From Aequorivita sp. (GTDB lineage: Bacteria; Bacteroidota; Bacteroidia; Flavobacteriales; Flavobacteriaceae): 64,000 nt of DNA. The notes under the pieces were generated by a model. The model had not been told where the DNA came from. It was given only the letters and a program-made list of their open reading frames with translations, and did no database searches. Where the stretch lies: positions 1 to 64,000 of the forward strand of contig JAUYGY010000038.1 in assembly GCA_030690315.1 (NCBI GenBank). Reading direction: 5' to 3'. Shown in pieces: positions 26,396-34,842 of the stretch (within the stretch, counting starts at the first letter, position 1; the number at the start of each line of letters is the position of its first letter). Position numbers and translations under genes: made by a program.

Positions 26396-27316
26396 TTAAT
26401 TGTAATATCCTTTTTCAGGAATTTCTATAAAATATTCCTTTCCTGTAGCATTCTTTAAAAAAGTATCTCGAAGCCAGGGGTTATGTAGTTTTAATATTTT
26501 ATAGTTTATTCCATAAGCTTTTACCCATTCTGACCAATTTTCAACGGGTGTGGTTACTTTAACTTTATAAGTAGGGATATGTGTATATAAATCCTTCTCC
26601 CTAAAATTGAAGCCATATTTTTGCGGATTCGTCATCATTTCTTTTAAGGCCAAAATCCTAAACACGTAACGGCTTGTTTCATCATTCAATAACAAATCGT
26701 AATAACTGGTTTGGCTCTGCCTATTAATTTGTTTGTTCATTCCGCCCACTCCAGCGTTATAGGATGCGGCGGCCATAGTCCAACTTCCAAATTTATTTTT
26801 TGCGTTTTTAAGATATTCTGCAGCTACCATTGTGGCTTTTTCCAGATTATAACGCTCATCAACATAGTCGTTTATCTCAAGACCATACTCTACTCCGGTA
26901 CCTTTCATAAAGTGCCAAATGCCGGAAGCGCCAGCAGGCGAACTGGTATATTCAAGTCCACTTTCGGCGACGGCCAAATATTTAAAATCGTCAGGCAATC
27001 CATATTTTTTAAGCAAGGGTTCTATTTGCGGAAAATATTTATTGGCGCGTTTAAAGAGAAGCAATCCGTTTGATTGCCAATAAACATTTACCAATAATTC
27101 CCTATCCATTCGCTCCCGTATATCCGGGTTTTCAAGTGGAACAGCTTCGCCCGCAAAATCCATTTTTTCTGGCAGCGGTAGTGCATATACATTATAGTCA
27201 TTTACCAATTTCTTTTCAAGATTTTCATCTGTGGGGGCATCCTGTACGGCGTGGATGCTCAATGCGCATACGGCTAAAACCGCTACTCCCAAACCAATTT
27301 TTCCTATCGTTTTCAT
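26396..27316 (-). CDS. Lytic murein transglycosylase (SLT domain)
   Basis: The 306-residue exported protein cleaves peptidoglycan glycan strands. The SLT domain spans about residues 100-230 with KYLAVAESGLEY (catalytic Glu118), SPAGASGIWHFM and AAASYNAGVGGMNKQI, the standard MltD/Slt pattern. A Sec signal or anchor covers residues 1-23. Unlike E. coli MltD there are no LysM repeats after the catalytic domain. It is transcribed alone, convergent with the TlpA-like gene. Confidence 0.9.
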   Translation of the reverse strand: MKTIGKIGLGVAVLAVCALSIHAVQDAPTDENLEKKLVNDYNVYALPLPEKMDFAGEAVPLENPDIRERMDRELLVNVYWQSNGLLLFKRANKYFPQIEPLLKKYGLPDDFKYLAVAESGLEYTSSPAGASGIWHFMKGTGVEYGLEINDYVDERYNLEKATMVAAEYLKNAKNKFGSWTMAAASYNAGVGGMNKQINRQSQTSYYDLLLNDETSRYVFRILALKEMMTNPQKYGFNFREKDLYTHIPTYKVKVTTPVENWSEWVKAYGINYKILKLHNPWLRDTFLKNATGKEYFIEIPEKGYYN

Positions 27317-27375
27317 AAAATCGTATTTTCAATAAAGATACTTATTAATGCTCTTCTTCTGTTGAAAAGCAAGAA

Positions 27376-28035
27376 TTATTGCTCAAAAACTTCAAGCAGT
27401 TTTTTTGAAACTTCCTTGCCTTTGTTCAAAATCATAATATGGGTTCCACCTTTAATAACTTCGCAGCCATCAATATATTTTATAGGAAACACCATATCTT
27501 TTTCCCCGTGAATGTGAACAATTTTATCTATTTTTTTTGTTGGGTTCCATGTCACCATTTTTTCAAGTGCCCAGTCTAAATACTGTTTGTCGCGAACGTG
27601 AAGGTATTCCTGATATAGCGCCAGGCGTTTTTTTGATTTTGGACCAACGGAAAATTTGGTCAAATTTTCAGCGTTTACAACCAAACTGGTGGGAATTAGT
27701 TTGTAAGCCTTCGTAAAACCTGCAATTTTCATTCGGCGCGGGAGCTCATTTCGGGTTTTAACGCTCGATATAATTATCAATTTTTTCAATTTTAAAAATT
27801 GGTTCATTTCCTGCACTACAACACCACCGAAGGAAACACCAATTAATATTGCATTATTTTCCTTTACACTTTTCGCCATCCTTTCTGCATAAGCTTTTAA
27901 TTGCTCCCCTTTTTCTGGAATGAGCCACTCCAAAATATGGATTTCGTATTTTTCGGGAAGTTTAATGTTCCTAAAAATTTCGCCTCCGGCAGCCAATCCG
28001 GGAACAAAATAAACATGTGTTTTTTCAGAATTCAT
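27376..28035 (-). CDS. Alpha/beta hydrolase
   Basis: The 219-residue protein has an alpha/beta-hydrolase fold with an oxyanion-side motif FVPGLAAGG, the nucleophile elbow GVSFGG (Ser68), a late acidic residue in HGEKDMVFP and a final histidine in KGGTHIMIL. All three catalytic positions are thus present. No signal peptide is seen, so it acts in the cytoplasm on an unknown ester or thioester. The ATG at 28035 is preferred; an in-frame ATG at 28068 is also possible. Confidence 0.78.
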   Translation of the reverse strand: MNSEKTHVYFVPGLAAGGEIFRNIKLPEKYEIHILEWLIPEKGEQLKAYAERMAKSVKENNAILIGVSFGGVVVQEMNQFLKLKKLIIISSVKTRNELPRRMKIAGFTKAYKLIPTSLVVNAENLTKFSVGPKSKKRLALYQEYLHVRDKQYLDWALEKMVTWNPTKKIDKIVHIHGEKDMVFPIKYIDGCEVIKGGTHIMILNKGKEVSKKLLEVFEQ

Positions 28036-28277
28036 AAGTTCTTTTGTGAAGAAAATGGCATAGCCCAAAGTTTATTCGTAAATTTACGAGTACAAAGATA
28101 AACTTATAAAAGTTTCCTTAAAACTGACAATTCTACTGACAATTTACTTTGAAACCAAACCAAACATTTTTAATGCCAGATATTGAACGAGTTATCTATT
28201 GTAAATGCTTATTTTAAAATCAGTGATAATATGCTTTATCTAAAACCAGCTGAACAACTATTTAAAACAACTTCAAA

Positions 28278-28577
28278 ATGATAGAAGATGTAGAAATTAC
28301 CGATAATGAATTTTTAAGACAATTCGAACTTGAAATCGGCGACAATATGGCCCGCATAGAATATTCCCTGCAAGACCGAAAAATTTTTCTTACTAAATAT
28401 GAAATGCCCGAAGATATGGAAGAACAGGGTTTCCGTGAAATCTTTATAAAAGCGGTTTTTGAAGAAGTAAAGAAGCGCGGCATCAGTTTAGTTCCCACCA
28501 GCCCCGAAGTTGCAGGTTTTATGCGTAAAAATCGCAGAAAATATAAAGATCTATTGCCCGTAGGGATAAACATCTAG
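28278..28577 (+). CDS. Small GNAT-fold N-acetyltransferase (YidJ/NATD1-like)
   Basis: The 103-residue protein matches the minimal GNAT family: ARIEYSLQDRKIFLTKYEMP, FREIFIKAVFEEVKKRG and a C-terminal VPTSPEVAGFMRKNRRKYKDLL. These short proteins bind acetyl-CoA but have poorly defined substrates. The ATG at 28278 gives a full-length family member. It stands alone with a terminator downstream. Confidence 0.82.
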   Translation: MIEDVEITDNEFLRQFELEIGDNMARIEYSLQDRKIFLTKYEMPEDMEEQGFREIFIKAVFEEVKKRGISLVPTSPEVAGFMRKNRRKYKDLLPVGINI

Positions 28578-28600
28578 ATTTTTTTTTTGTACATTTAATC

Positions 28601-28635
28601 AAAAGGGGCTTTTTTTAAAGACCCTTTCGTTTTTT
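28601..28635 (+). terminator. Terminator after the GNAT gene
   Basis: AAAGGG and CCCTTT flank an A/T loop and are followed by a T tract. The stem is short. Confidence 0.6.
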
Positions 28636-28672
28636 AGGCACCACAATTTTTTTATCCTAAAAACTTCAAATT

Positions 28673-29323
28673 ATGAAAAACAGCAGTTTATTTTTTTTTA
28701 TTTTTTTCTTGGGATTTTCATTTGTGGCAACTGCCCAGTTTTTTGAGAAAAATTATGTTTACGGGAATGTAGGGTTTTCGGGCGGAAATTACTACGGTGC
28801 TGATGTGGGAATCAATGACATTTACAATCAGAAATACATAGTGCATTTGGGTATATATTCCTTATTTGCGGAAGCTATCGAAACGCCGAGTGATTATTCT
28901 GCTGGAAGAGGTATTTTTGGTGGTGGAGATTCAAATATTACAGATAAATACAATATTCCCCATCTTACTGCGGGGTATGTTCGAAAATTCAATGAAAATT
29001 CAAATTTTAGATGGATACTGCAAGGAGGATTGGGATTACAATTTAGTGAATATGCCACAAACTTTCAAGATTATGAAAATACAGGCGGTTTTGGTGGTTT
29101 TAACTTAGGCACTTCGCCCTCCCATACCTATGATTTTGAAAAAGATGTTTCTCTTGCAATAATTATTAATCCACGAGTTGAATATACCCTTTCTCACGTC
29201 TATGGGTTTGCTGTTTCACCCCTATTGATTATCAATAACAAAAAGACTTTTTATGGTATTTCAATTATAAATATTATTGGTAAAATAAGGGAGAGAAAAA
29301 ATAAGCCAAAAGAAGAAGAATAG
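28673..29323 (+). CDS. Hypothetical outer-membrane beta-barrel-like protein
   Basis: The 216-residue precursor has a Sec signal (ending VATAQ) and then alternating aromatic/glycine strands (FFEKNYVYGNVGFSGGNYYG, LTAGYVRKFNENSNFRW, LGLQFSEYAT) as in small outer-membrane beta-barrels. The C-terminal 20 residues are charged rather than ending in the usual aromatic residue, so barrel insertion is not certain. It converges tail to tail with mtaB, ending 2 bases from its stop. No function can be assigned. Confidence 0.65.
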   Translation: MKNSSLFFFIFFLGFSFVATAQFFEKNYVYGNVGFSGGNYYGADVGINDIYNQKYIVHLGIYSLFAEAIETPSDYSAGRGIFGGGDSNITDKYNIPHLTAGYVRKFNENSNFRWILQGGLGLQFSEYATNFQDYENTGGFGGFNLGTSPSHTYDFEKDVSLAIIINPRVEYTLSHVYGFAVSPLLIINNKKTFYGISIINIIGKIRERKNKPKEEE

Positions 29324-29324
29324 T

Positions 29325-30671
29325 TTAATCCGTCAAAATAATAGGCTGCATTAAAACCGCGGACTTAAATCTAACCAAACCATCCTCATCAATCTCAGTT
29401 AAAGTAATTTCCTGCAAAGTATTCACCAATTCAGGATTCCACGGTGCTTTTACTTTCACATAATTTTCAGTAAATCCGTGAATGTACCCTTCTTTGTTTT
29501 CCCCTTCAAAAAGTACAGTTCGGTTTGTTCCGAGCTGGCTTTCATAAAAAGCCCTTCTTTTTTTTGCTGAAAGGCCTCGCAACATTTTGCTGCGTTTGTT
29601 TCGCACTTTCATTGGAACAATTCCCTCCATTTCCACAGCCGGGGTATTGTCTCTTTCGGAATAAGTAAAAACATGCAAATATGAAATGTCCAACTCGTTC
29701 AAAAAATGATAGGTTTCCAAAAACCGTTCCTCAGTTTCCCCAGGAAATCCCACGATAACATCAACGCCAATGCACGCATCGGGCATAACTTCTCTGATTT
29801 TTGAAACGCGTTCCGTATAAAGTTCACTCATATACCGACGGCGCATAAGTTTCAAAATATGGTTGCTTCCACTTTGCAACGGAATGTGGAAATGTGGCAC
29901 AAATGTCCTCGATTTTGAAACGAACTCAATAGTTTCATTTTTCAAAAGATTTGGTTCTATTGAAGAAATGCGGAGCCTTTCAATGCCCTCAACTTCATCC
30001 AACGCTTTTACCAAATCCAGAAAAGTGTGTTCATGCTTTTTATTTCCGAATTCACCTTTCCCGTAATCGCCAATATTCACGCCAGTTAATACAATTTCCT
30101 TTATTCCTTGCCGCGAAATTTCAAAGGCATTTTTCAAAACATTTTCCAAAGCATCGCTTCGCGAAATACCGCGCGCCAAAGGAATGGTACAATAGGTGCA
30201 TTTATAATCGCAGCCGTCCTGCACCTTCAAAAAGGCCCGCGTTCTATCGCCGATGGAATAGGAACCTACATAAAAATCTGCCTCTTCAATTTCACAGGAA
30301 TGTACTTCGCCAAAATCATTTTTGGAAAGATCATTCAAATAATCTGTTATTTTGAATTTTTCCGTAGCGCCAAGCACCAAATCTACGCCATCAACATCTG
30401 CCAATTCTTGTGGTTTCAATTGAGCATAGCAACCAACTGCCGCAACAAAAGCGTTGGGATTTGCTTTCTGCGCGTGTTTTACAATTGTTTTAAAACGCTT
30501 ATCAGCATTTTCGGTAACGCTGCAGGTGTTTATCACATAAATGTCAGCCATTTCAGAAAACTCAACACGCTGAAAACCCTCTCCTTCAAAATTTCTCGCA
30601 ATAGTTGAAGTTTCGCTGAAATTGAGTTTACAGCCTAAAGTGTAAAAAGCGACTTTTTTTGGTGCGTTCAT
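29325..30671 (-). CDS. mtaB: tRNA t6A37 methylthiotransferase MtaB
   Basis: The 448-residue radical-SAM enzyme converts t6A at position 37 of tRNAs to ms2t6A. It has an N-terminal MTTase domain with three cluster cysteines (LGCKLNFSE, NTCSVT, VGCYAQ), a radical-SAM CDYKCTYCTI (CxxxCxxC) and a C-terminal TRAM domain. The order and spacing identify the MiaB/RimO/MtaB family, and the TLGCKLN start favours MtaB. The ATG at 30671 is used because MNAPKKVAFYTLGCKLN is the standard start. Confidence 0.92.
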   Translation of the reverse strand: MNAPKKVAFYTLGCKLNFSETSTIARNFEGEGFQRVEFSEMADIYVINTCSVTENADKRFKTIVKHAQKANPNAFVAAVGCYAQLKPQELADVDGVDLVLGATEKFKITDYLNDLSKNDFGEVHSCEIEEADFYVGSYSIGDRTRAFLKVQDGCDYKCTYCTIPLARGISRSDALENVLKNAFEISRQGIKEIVLTGVNIGDYGKGEFGNKKHEHTFLDLVKALDEVEGIERLRISSIEPNLLKNETIEFVSKSRTFVPHFHIPLQSGSNHILKLMRRRYMSELYTERVSKIREVMPDACIGVDVIVGFPGETEERFLETYHFLNELDISYLHVFTYSERDNTPAVEMEGIVPMKVRNKRSKMLRGLSAKKRRAFYESQLGTNRTVLFEGENKEGYIHGFTENYVKVKAPWNPELVNTLQEITLTEIDEDGLVRFKSAVLMQPIILTD

Positions 30672-30697
30672 TATTGTTTTTTTGGCAAGCAAGGGCA

Positions 30698-30705
30698 CAA
30701 AAATA
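30698..30705 (-). promoter_or_regulatory. -7 box of mtaB
   Basis: On the minus strand TATTTTTG fits TANNTTTG, 27 bases before the mtaB ATG. No -33 box is clear. Confidence 0.45.
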
Positions 30706-30715
30706 CAAACTTATA

Positions 30716-30803
30716 ACCACGAATACACGAACTTTTTGTTTTGAAATTTCTAGGTTTGGCTACAAATTAAACCAATAAACCTATATATTCGTGCATTCGT
30801 GGT
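30716..30803. repeat. Dispersed inverted repeat with ACCACGAATACACGAA arms
   Basis: ACCACGAATACACGAA (30716-30731) pairs with TTCGTGCATTCGTGGT (30788-30803) with one mismatch around a 56-base A/T spacer. It fills the intergenic gap between mtaB and the peptide-binding protein. Related half sites occur at 9044-9062 and 11314-11357. It looks like a small non-autonomous repeat. Confidence 0.65.
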
Positions 30804-30814
30804 AATCCTTTAGA

Positions 30815-32434
30815 ATGTTCAGATTTTTCATAATTTTCATTACACTATTTACAATCCTTTCCTGCGGAAATAATTCCGAAACGGAAAGAGACCATCTCGT
30901 TTTCCGCTATAACGAGCACGGAAACATCCCAACGTTAGATCCCGCATTTGCTCGGAATCCACAAGCTATTTGGCCCGACAACCAACTTTATAATGGGTTG
31001 GTTCAGTTGGACGATTCTTTAAATATAGAACCGGATATTGCGAAAAAATGGATTATAAATGATTCCACTTATACCTATACTTTTTTTCTGAGGAATGATG
31101 TTTTCTTCCACCAAAACAAGGCGTTTGCACAAAAAGAACTTCACAATCCAACACGATACACTCGAAAAGTTGTGGCCCAGGATTTTGTTTACAGTTTTGA
31201 TAGGTTGAAGGATGAAAAAGTTGCCTCCTCGGGGAGTTGGGTAATGAATTATGTGGAAAATTACAATGCCGTAAACGACACCACTTTGGTTATTAAATTG
31301 AAGCAACCGTTTCCAGCGTTTTTAGGGTTGCTCACCATGCGATATTGTTCCGTTGTGCCAAAGGAGGCTGTAGAATTTTATGGCACAGATTTTCGCAGAA
31401 ATCCCGTGGGAACTGGACCATTTCAGTTTAAAATGTGGGAAGAAAATGTGAAACTTGTTTTCATAAAAAATTCCCTTTATTTTGAACGGGATGAAAAAGG
31501 AATCCAACTGCCCTATTTGGAGGCCGTTTCAATTACATTTTTGCCCGACAAGCAAAGTGAATTTTTACAGTTTGCACAGGGAAAACTTGATTTTATTTCG
31601 GGTTTGGACGGAAGTTACAAAGATGAATTATTAACTACCCACGGAAAGTTGCAGCCAAAATATGAAGATTTGGCGAATATAATCACAGGGCCCTATTTAA
31701 ATACCGAATATCTTGGTTTTTTTCTCGGAGCAAATACACCAGAAATAAAGAGTAAAGTACTGCGACAGGCAATAAATTACGGTTTTGACCGCGAAAAGAT
31801 GGTTACCTATCTTCGGAACGGAATGGGAATTCCAGCCATTCACGGCTTCATTCCAAAAGGCTTGCCGGGCTATGATGAAATTGAAGGTTATAGTTATGAG
31901 CCTGAAAAAGCGAAGCAATTAATTGAACAGTACAAAACTGAAACGGGCGATACAAACCCTGAAATAATCATCGGCACCAACAGCCAGTATTTAGATTTAT
32001 GTGAATATGTACAGCGGGAATTAGAAAAACTGGGGATTTCCGTAACTATAGACGTAATGCCACCTTCCACGCTTCGGCAAATGAAAAGTAGTGGCGAATT
32101 GGATATATTTAGGGCAAGTTGGATTGCAGATTATCCCGATGCCGAAAATTATCTTTCGCTTTTTTATAGTCCCAATTTTGCGCCTGATGGCCCCAATTAT
32201 ATGCACTTCAAAAGTGAAATATATGACAGTTTATATGTGAAATCACTTTCCATTTCAAACATTGATGAGCGAAAATTACTTTACACCAAAATGGATTCCA
32301 TAATTGTGGAAGAAGCAGCTATAGTGCCTTTGTTTTATGATATGGCGGTGCGCTTTGTGAACAAAAAAGTTTCAGGATTGGGTATCAATCCACAGAATTT
32401 TTTGGTTTTGAAATATGTGAAAAAGAGTTATTGA
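30815..32434 (+). CDS. ABC-type peptide/oligopeptide-binding lipoprotein (SBP_bac_5)
   Basis: The 539-residue precursor has a lipoprotein signal (TILSCGNN) and the family-5 extracellular solute-binding domain: PTLDPAFARNPQAIWPDNQLYNG, VVAQDFVYSFDRL, NPVGTGPFQFKMWE, LRQAINYGFDREKM. It should bind peptides or a similar ligand in the periplasm or outer membrane. No permease or ATPase genes are adjacent, so it is an orphan or works with a transporter elsewhere. It directly follows the dispersed inverted repeat, which leaves only 11 bases before the ATG. Confidence 0.9.
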   Translation: MFRFFIIFITLFTILSCGNNSETERDHLVFRYNEHGNIPTLDPAFARNPQAIWPDNQLYNGLVQLDDSLNIEPDIAKKWIINDSTYTYTFFLRNDVFFHQNKAFAQKELHNPTRYTRKVVAQDFVYSFDRLKDEKVASSGSWVMNYVENYNAVNDTTLVIKLKQPFPAFLGLLTMRYCSVVPKEAVEFYGTDFRRNPVGTGPFQFKMWEENVKLVFIKNSLYFERDEKGIQLPYLEAVSITFLPDKQSEFLQFAQGKLDFISGLDGSYKDELLTTHGKLQPKYEDLANIITGPYLNTEYLGFFLGANTPEIKSKVLRQAINYGFDREKMVTYLRNGMGIPAIHGFIPKGLPGYDEIEGYSYEPEKAKQLIEQYKTETGDTNPEIIIGTNSQYLDLCEYVQRELEKLGISVTIDVMPPSTLRQMKSSGELDIFRASWIADYPDAENYLSLFYSPNFAPDGPNYMHFKSEIYDSLYVKSLSISNIDERKLLYTKMDSIIVEEAAIVPLFYDMAVRFVNKKVSGLGINPQNFLVLKYVKKSY

Positions 32435-32469
32435 TTATTGGTTATTGAAAAACTAACATTCAATATTTC

Positions 32470-33645
32470 TTAACCCTTTCTCCACTTCACAGTTTCTTCA
32501 AAAACATGTTCCAAAATTTTGACATCCATTTCTGAAAACTCAATATTTCTGCGGCCCATAACCACTTTTGCCACTTCAAAAGCCTTATCGGTTTTATAAG
32601 TTGTGAAACCTCCATTTCCGCCCCAACTGAAACTGGGGACAAAATTGCGTGGAAACCCACTTCCGAAGATGTTTGCGCTCACACCAACAACAGTCCCCGT
32701 ATTAAACATGGTATTAATACCACATTTGCTATGATCACCCATCATCAACCCACAGAATTGCAGACCAGTTGGGGCAAAACCTTCGGTTTCATAATCCCAA
32801 AGGCGTACTTCGGCATAGTTGTTTTTTAAATTTGAATTATTAGTGTCGGCTCCCAAATTGCACCATTCCCCCAAAACTGAATTTCCCAAAAACCCATCGT
32901 GGCCTTTGTTTGAATACCCAAAAATCACCGAATTATTCACTTCTCCCCCCACTTTGCTGTGCGGGCCAATGGTTGTATTACTATATATTTTGGCACCCAT
33001 TTTAAGTGTTGAATGTTCGCAAAGAGCAAACGGGCCGCGCACCATAGAACCTTCCATAATTTCTGCGTCTTTCCCAATATAAATTGGCCCTTCGGAAGCA
33101 TTTAAAGTGCAGAATTCCAAAATAGCTCCTTCTTCAACAAAAATATTCTCGGGATTTTTTGTCCAAATATTTTTTGGTATTGGCTGAGATTTTCTGCTTT
33201 TGGCAAGGATTTCAAAATCGCGCTTTATTGCTTCGCCATTTTTTGAAAAGATATCCCAAGTATGTTCAATTCTCAAAACATCATCGTGCGAATACTGAAT
33301 GGTATTGAAGGTTTCAAAATCTACTTCCTGTCCTTCCGTTGTAAAAAAAGCAATGGGTTCATCTTCAAAAAATACGGCTTGATTTTCTTCCAAATCTTTT
33401 ATTATGTTCACCAAATTTTCCGAAGGCAGAAAAGATGCGTTTATTAAAATATTTTTCTCCAATTCAACAAAAGGATATTTCTCTGAAAGATAATCTTCCG
33501 TTACAGTAGTTGTGGTTGAACCCAAAAAATGTTCCCATTTTTCACGAATCGTCAAAATGCCTACCCGAATATCTGCAACAGGGCGTGTAAACGTAAAAGG
33601 TAGAAGTTGGTTGCGGACGTTGCCGTCAAAAAGAATGTAGTTCAT
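32470..33645 (-). CDS. GlmU-family sugar nucleotidyltransferase-like protein
   Basis: The 391-residue protein has an N-terminal putative nucleotidyltransferase part (LFDGNVRNQLLPFTFTRPVADIRVG) and a C-terminal left-handed beta-helix of hexapeptide repeats (GAILEFCTLNASEGPIYIGKDAEI, MRGPFALCEHSTLKMGAKI-type runs). This is the Bacteroidota GlmU-like family, thought to act in UDP-sugar or cell-wall metabolism. The classical nucleotidyl signature (LAAGxGTRM) of E. coli GlmU is missing from the N-terminus, so the reaction is uncertain. It is convergent with the previous gene. Confidence 0.82.
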   Translation of the reverse strand: MNYILFDGNVRNQLLPFTFTRPVADIRVGILTIREKWEHFLGSTTTTVTEDYLSEKYPFVELEKNILINASFLPSENLVNIIKDLEENQAVFFEDEPIAFFTTEGQEVDFETFNTIQYSHDDVLRIEHTWDIFSKNGEAIKRDFEILAKSRKSQPIPKNIWTKNPENIFVEEGAILEFCTLNASEGPIYIGKDAEIMEGSMVRGPFALCEHSTLKMGAKIYSNTTIGPHSKVGGEVNNSVIFGYSNKGHDGFLGNSVLGEWCNLGADTNNSNLKNNYAEVRLWDYETEGFAPTGLQFCGLMMGDHSKCGINTMFNTGTVVGVSANIFGSGFPRNFVPSFSWGGNGGFTTYKTDKAFEVAKVVMGRRNIEFSEMDVKILEHVFEETVKWRKG

Positions 33646-33647
33646 TT

Positions 33648-33686
33648 GATTAACGATTTTTGATTATCGATTTTTGATTTTTGATT
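33648..33686. repeat. GATTAACGATTTTTGATT dispersed repeat
   Basis: The stretch just upstream of the GlmU-like gene shares about 34 of 36 bases with 16015-16050 inside the cobalamin riboswitch (GATTAACGATTTTTGATT then CGATTTTTGATTTT). Both are runs of degenerate CGATTTTTGATT units; the complementary form (ACAATCGACAATCGTAAATC) lies at 33760-33780. This is a simple dispersed A/T-rich repeat. Confidence 0.7.
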
Positions 33687-33713
33687 AAAAAAACCAACGA
33701 AATTTCTTTTCTC

Positions 33714-33741
33714 TTTATTCTTTATTCTTTATTCTTTATTC
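33714..33741. repeat. Four tandem copies of TTTATTC
   Basis: Four exact 7-base copies of TTTATTC run head to tail. They lie in the gap between rpmE2 and the GlmU-like gene, where copy-number slippage is possible. Nothing else of note is in that gap. Confidence 0.85.
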
Positions 33742-33786
33742 AATATTACTCAAAAATCTACAATCGACAATCGTAAATCTAAAATC

Positions 33787-33818
33787 AAAAAAGCCTTCGA
33801 TTTCTCGAAGGCTTTTTT
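33787..33818. terminator. Terminator downstream of rpmE2
   Basis: AAAAAAGCCTTCGA and TCGAAGGCTTTTTT form a perfect 14-bp stem with a 4-base loop. For rpmE2 (minus strand) it is followed by T; it could also work in the opposite direction. Confidence 0.92.
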
Positions 33819-33839
33819 ATATTTTGCTTAAACAGAAGT

Positions 33840-34109
33840 TTATTCTTCAGTTTGGGCAGTTTTTTTAAACTTGTCGTATTTGTTTTTAAATTTATCAATA
33901 CGTCCTGCCGTATCAATAAGTTTTGCTTTTCCGGTATAAAATGGATGTGACGAGCGTGAAATCTCCATCTTCACCAAAGGATACTCAACACCATCTACCT
34001 CGATAGTTTCTCTAGTATCTGCAGTTGACTTTGTAAGGAATACATCTTCATTACTCATGTCCTTAAAAGCAACTAATCTATAATTTTCTGGGTGGATACC
34101 TTTTTTCAT
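33840..34109 (-). CDS. rpmE2: 50S ribosomal protein L31 type B
   Basis: The 89-residue protein starts [19 protein letters not shown] and carries the L31 core [22 protein letters not shown]. It lacks the four zinc cysteines of the C+ type L31, so it is the type B (zinc-independent) form, ordinarily expressed under zinc limitation in bacteria with both; no second copy is in this window. It is a single-gene unit. Confidence 0.95.
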   Translation of the reverse strand: MKKGIHPENYRLVAFKDMSNEDVFLTKSTADTRETIEVDGVEYPLVKMEISRSSHPFYTGKAKLIDTAGRIDKFKNKYDKFKKTAQTEE

Positions 34110-34253
34110 CTCTCTTAATATTATAATTTAAAAATGTGCTCTTCCGACCTTTCGGAATTGAGTTTGCAAATTTAAGTATTAATTGGAAATTAGCAACAAA
34201 ATTATTCACTTTTTTAATTACACACAAAATCTACTGCAAATGTAACGTTTTGC

Positions 34254-34261
34254 TATCTTTG
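34254..34261 (+). promoter_or_regulatory. -7 box of the DUF4199/glycosyltransferase operon
   Basis: TATCTTTG matches TANNTTTG, 35 bases before the DUF4199 ATG. Confidence 0.6.
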
Positions 34262-34296
34262 TTAACTAACATTCCGAACCAAAAAACATTCAAAAA

Positions 34297-34839
34297 ATGG
34301 AAAACCAACCAATTTCTTCCAAAAAATCTGCAGTTACCTACGGCCTCATTTTAGGTGCCGTACTTGCACTAATGACCACCCTAATGTATGTTTTGAATAC
34401 AGAACTCTTTACAAAATGGTGGATCGGTATTTTAAGTTTTCTTGTTGTTATAGCAATAGCCATTGTTTCGGTAGCAAAAGCAAAAGGAATTCTTGGCGGC
34501 ATTATAAGTTTCAAGGAAGCATTTACAGTTTATTTTATTACTGTCGCTATTGGCTCATTAATTAGTACGTTCGTGGGAATTTTAATTTTCAACATTTTAG
34601 ATCCCGATTTGGCAGCCTTTCTTCAAGAAAAAACCTTGGAAATGACTGCTGAGTTTATGCAAAAAATGGGCACCCCACAAGTAGAAATTGACAAGCAAAT
34701 GGCTAAAATGGCAGATCAGGACAATTTCGCGATTTTATCACAACTTAAAAATTACGTTTTTGGACTTGCATTTATGAGTGTCATCGGCTTGCTTGTTGCG
34801 CTAATCTTTAAAACAAAAAATCCAAATCCGTTAAACTAG
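34297..34839 (+). CDS. DUF4199 membrane protein
   Basis: The 180-residue protein has four hydrophobic helices and the DUF4199 pattern (YGLILGAVLALMTTLMYV, KGILGGIISFKEAFTVYFIT). These proteins are found mainly in Bacteroidota, of unknown function, and often precede a dolichyl-phosphate-mannose-synthase-like glycosyltransferase, as here (3 bases downstream). The long acidic loop (EKTLEMTAEFMQKMG) between helices three and four is probably extracytoplasmic. Confidence 0.85.
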   Translation: MENQPISSKKSAVTYGLILGAVLALMTTLMYVLNTELFTKWWIGILSFLVVIAIAIVSVAKAKGILGGIISFKEAFTVYFITVAIGSLISTFVGILIFNILDPDLAAFLQEKTLEMTAEFMQKMGTPQVEIDKQMAKMADQDNFAILSQLKNYVFGLAFMSVIGLLVALIFKTKNPNPLN

Positions 34840-34842
34840 TTA

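Noticed and set aside
33648..33780. Repeated ATTTTTGATT and AATCG units as possible tandem regulatory array
   Set aside because: Low-complexity A/T repeat with imperfect units, no symmetry or promoter overlap; listed only as a dispersed repeat.
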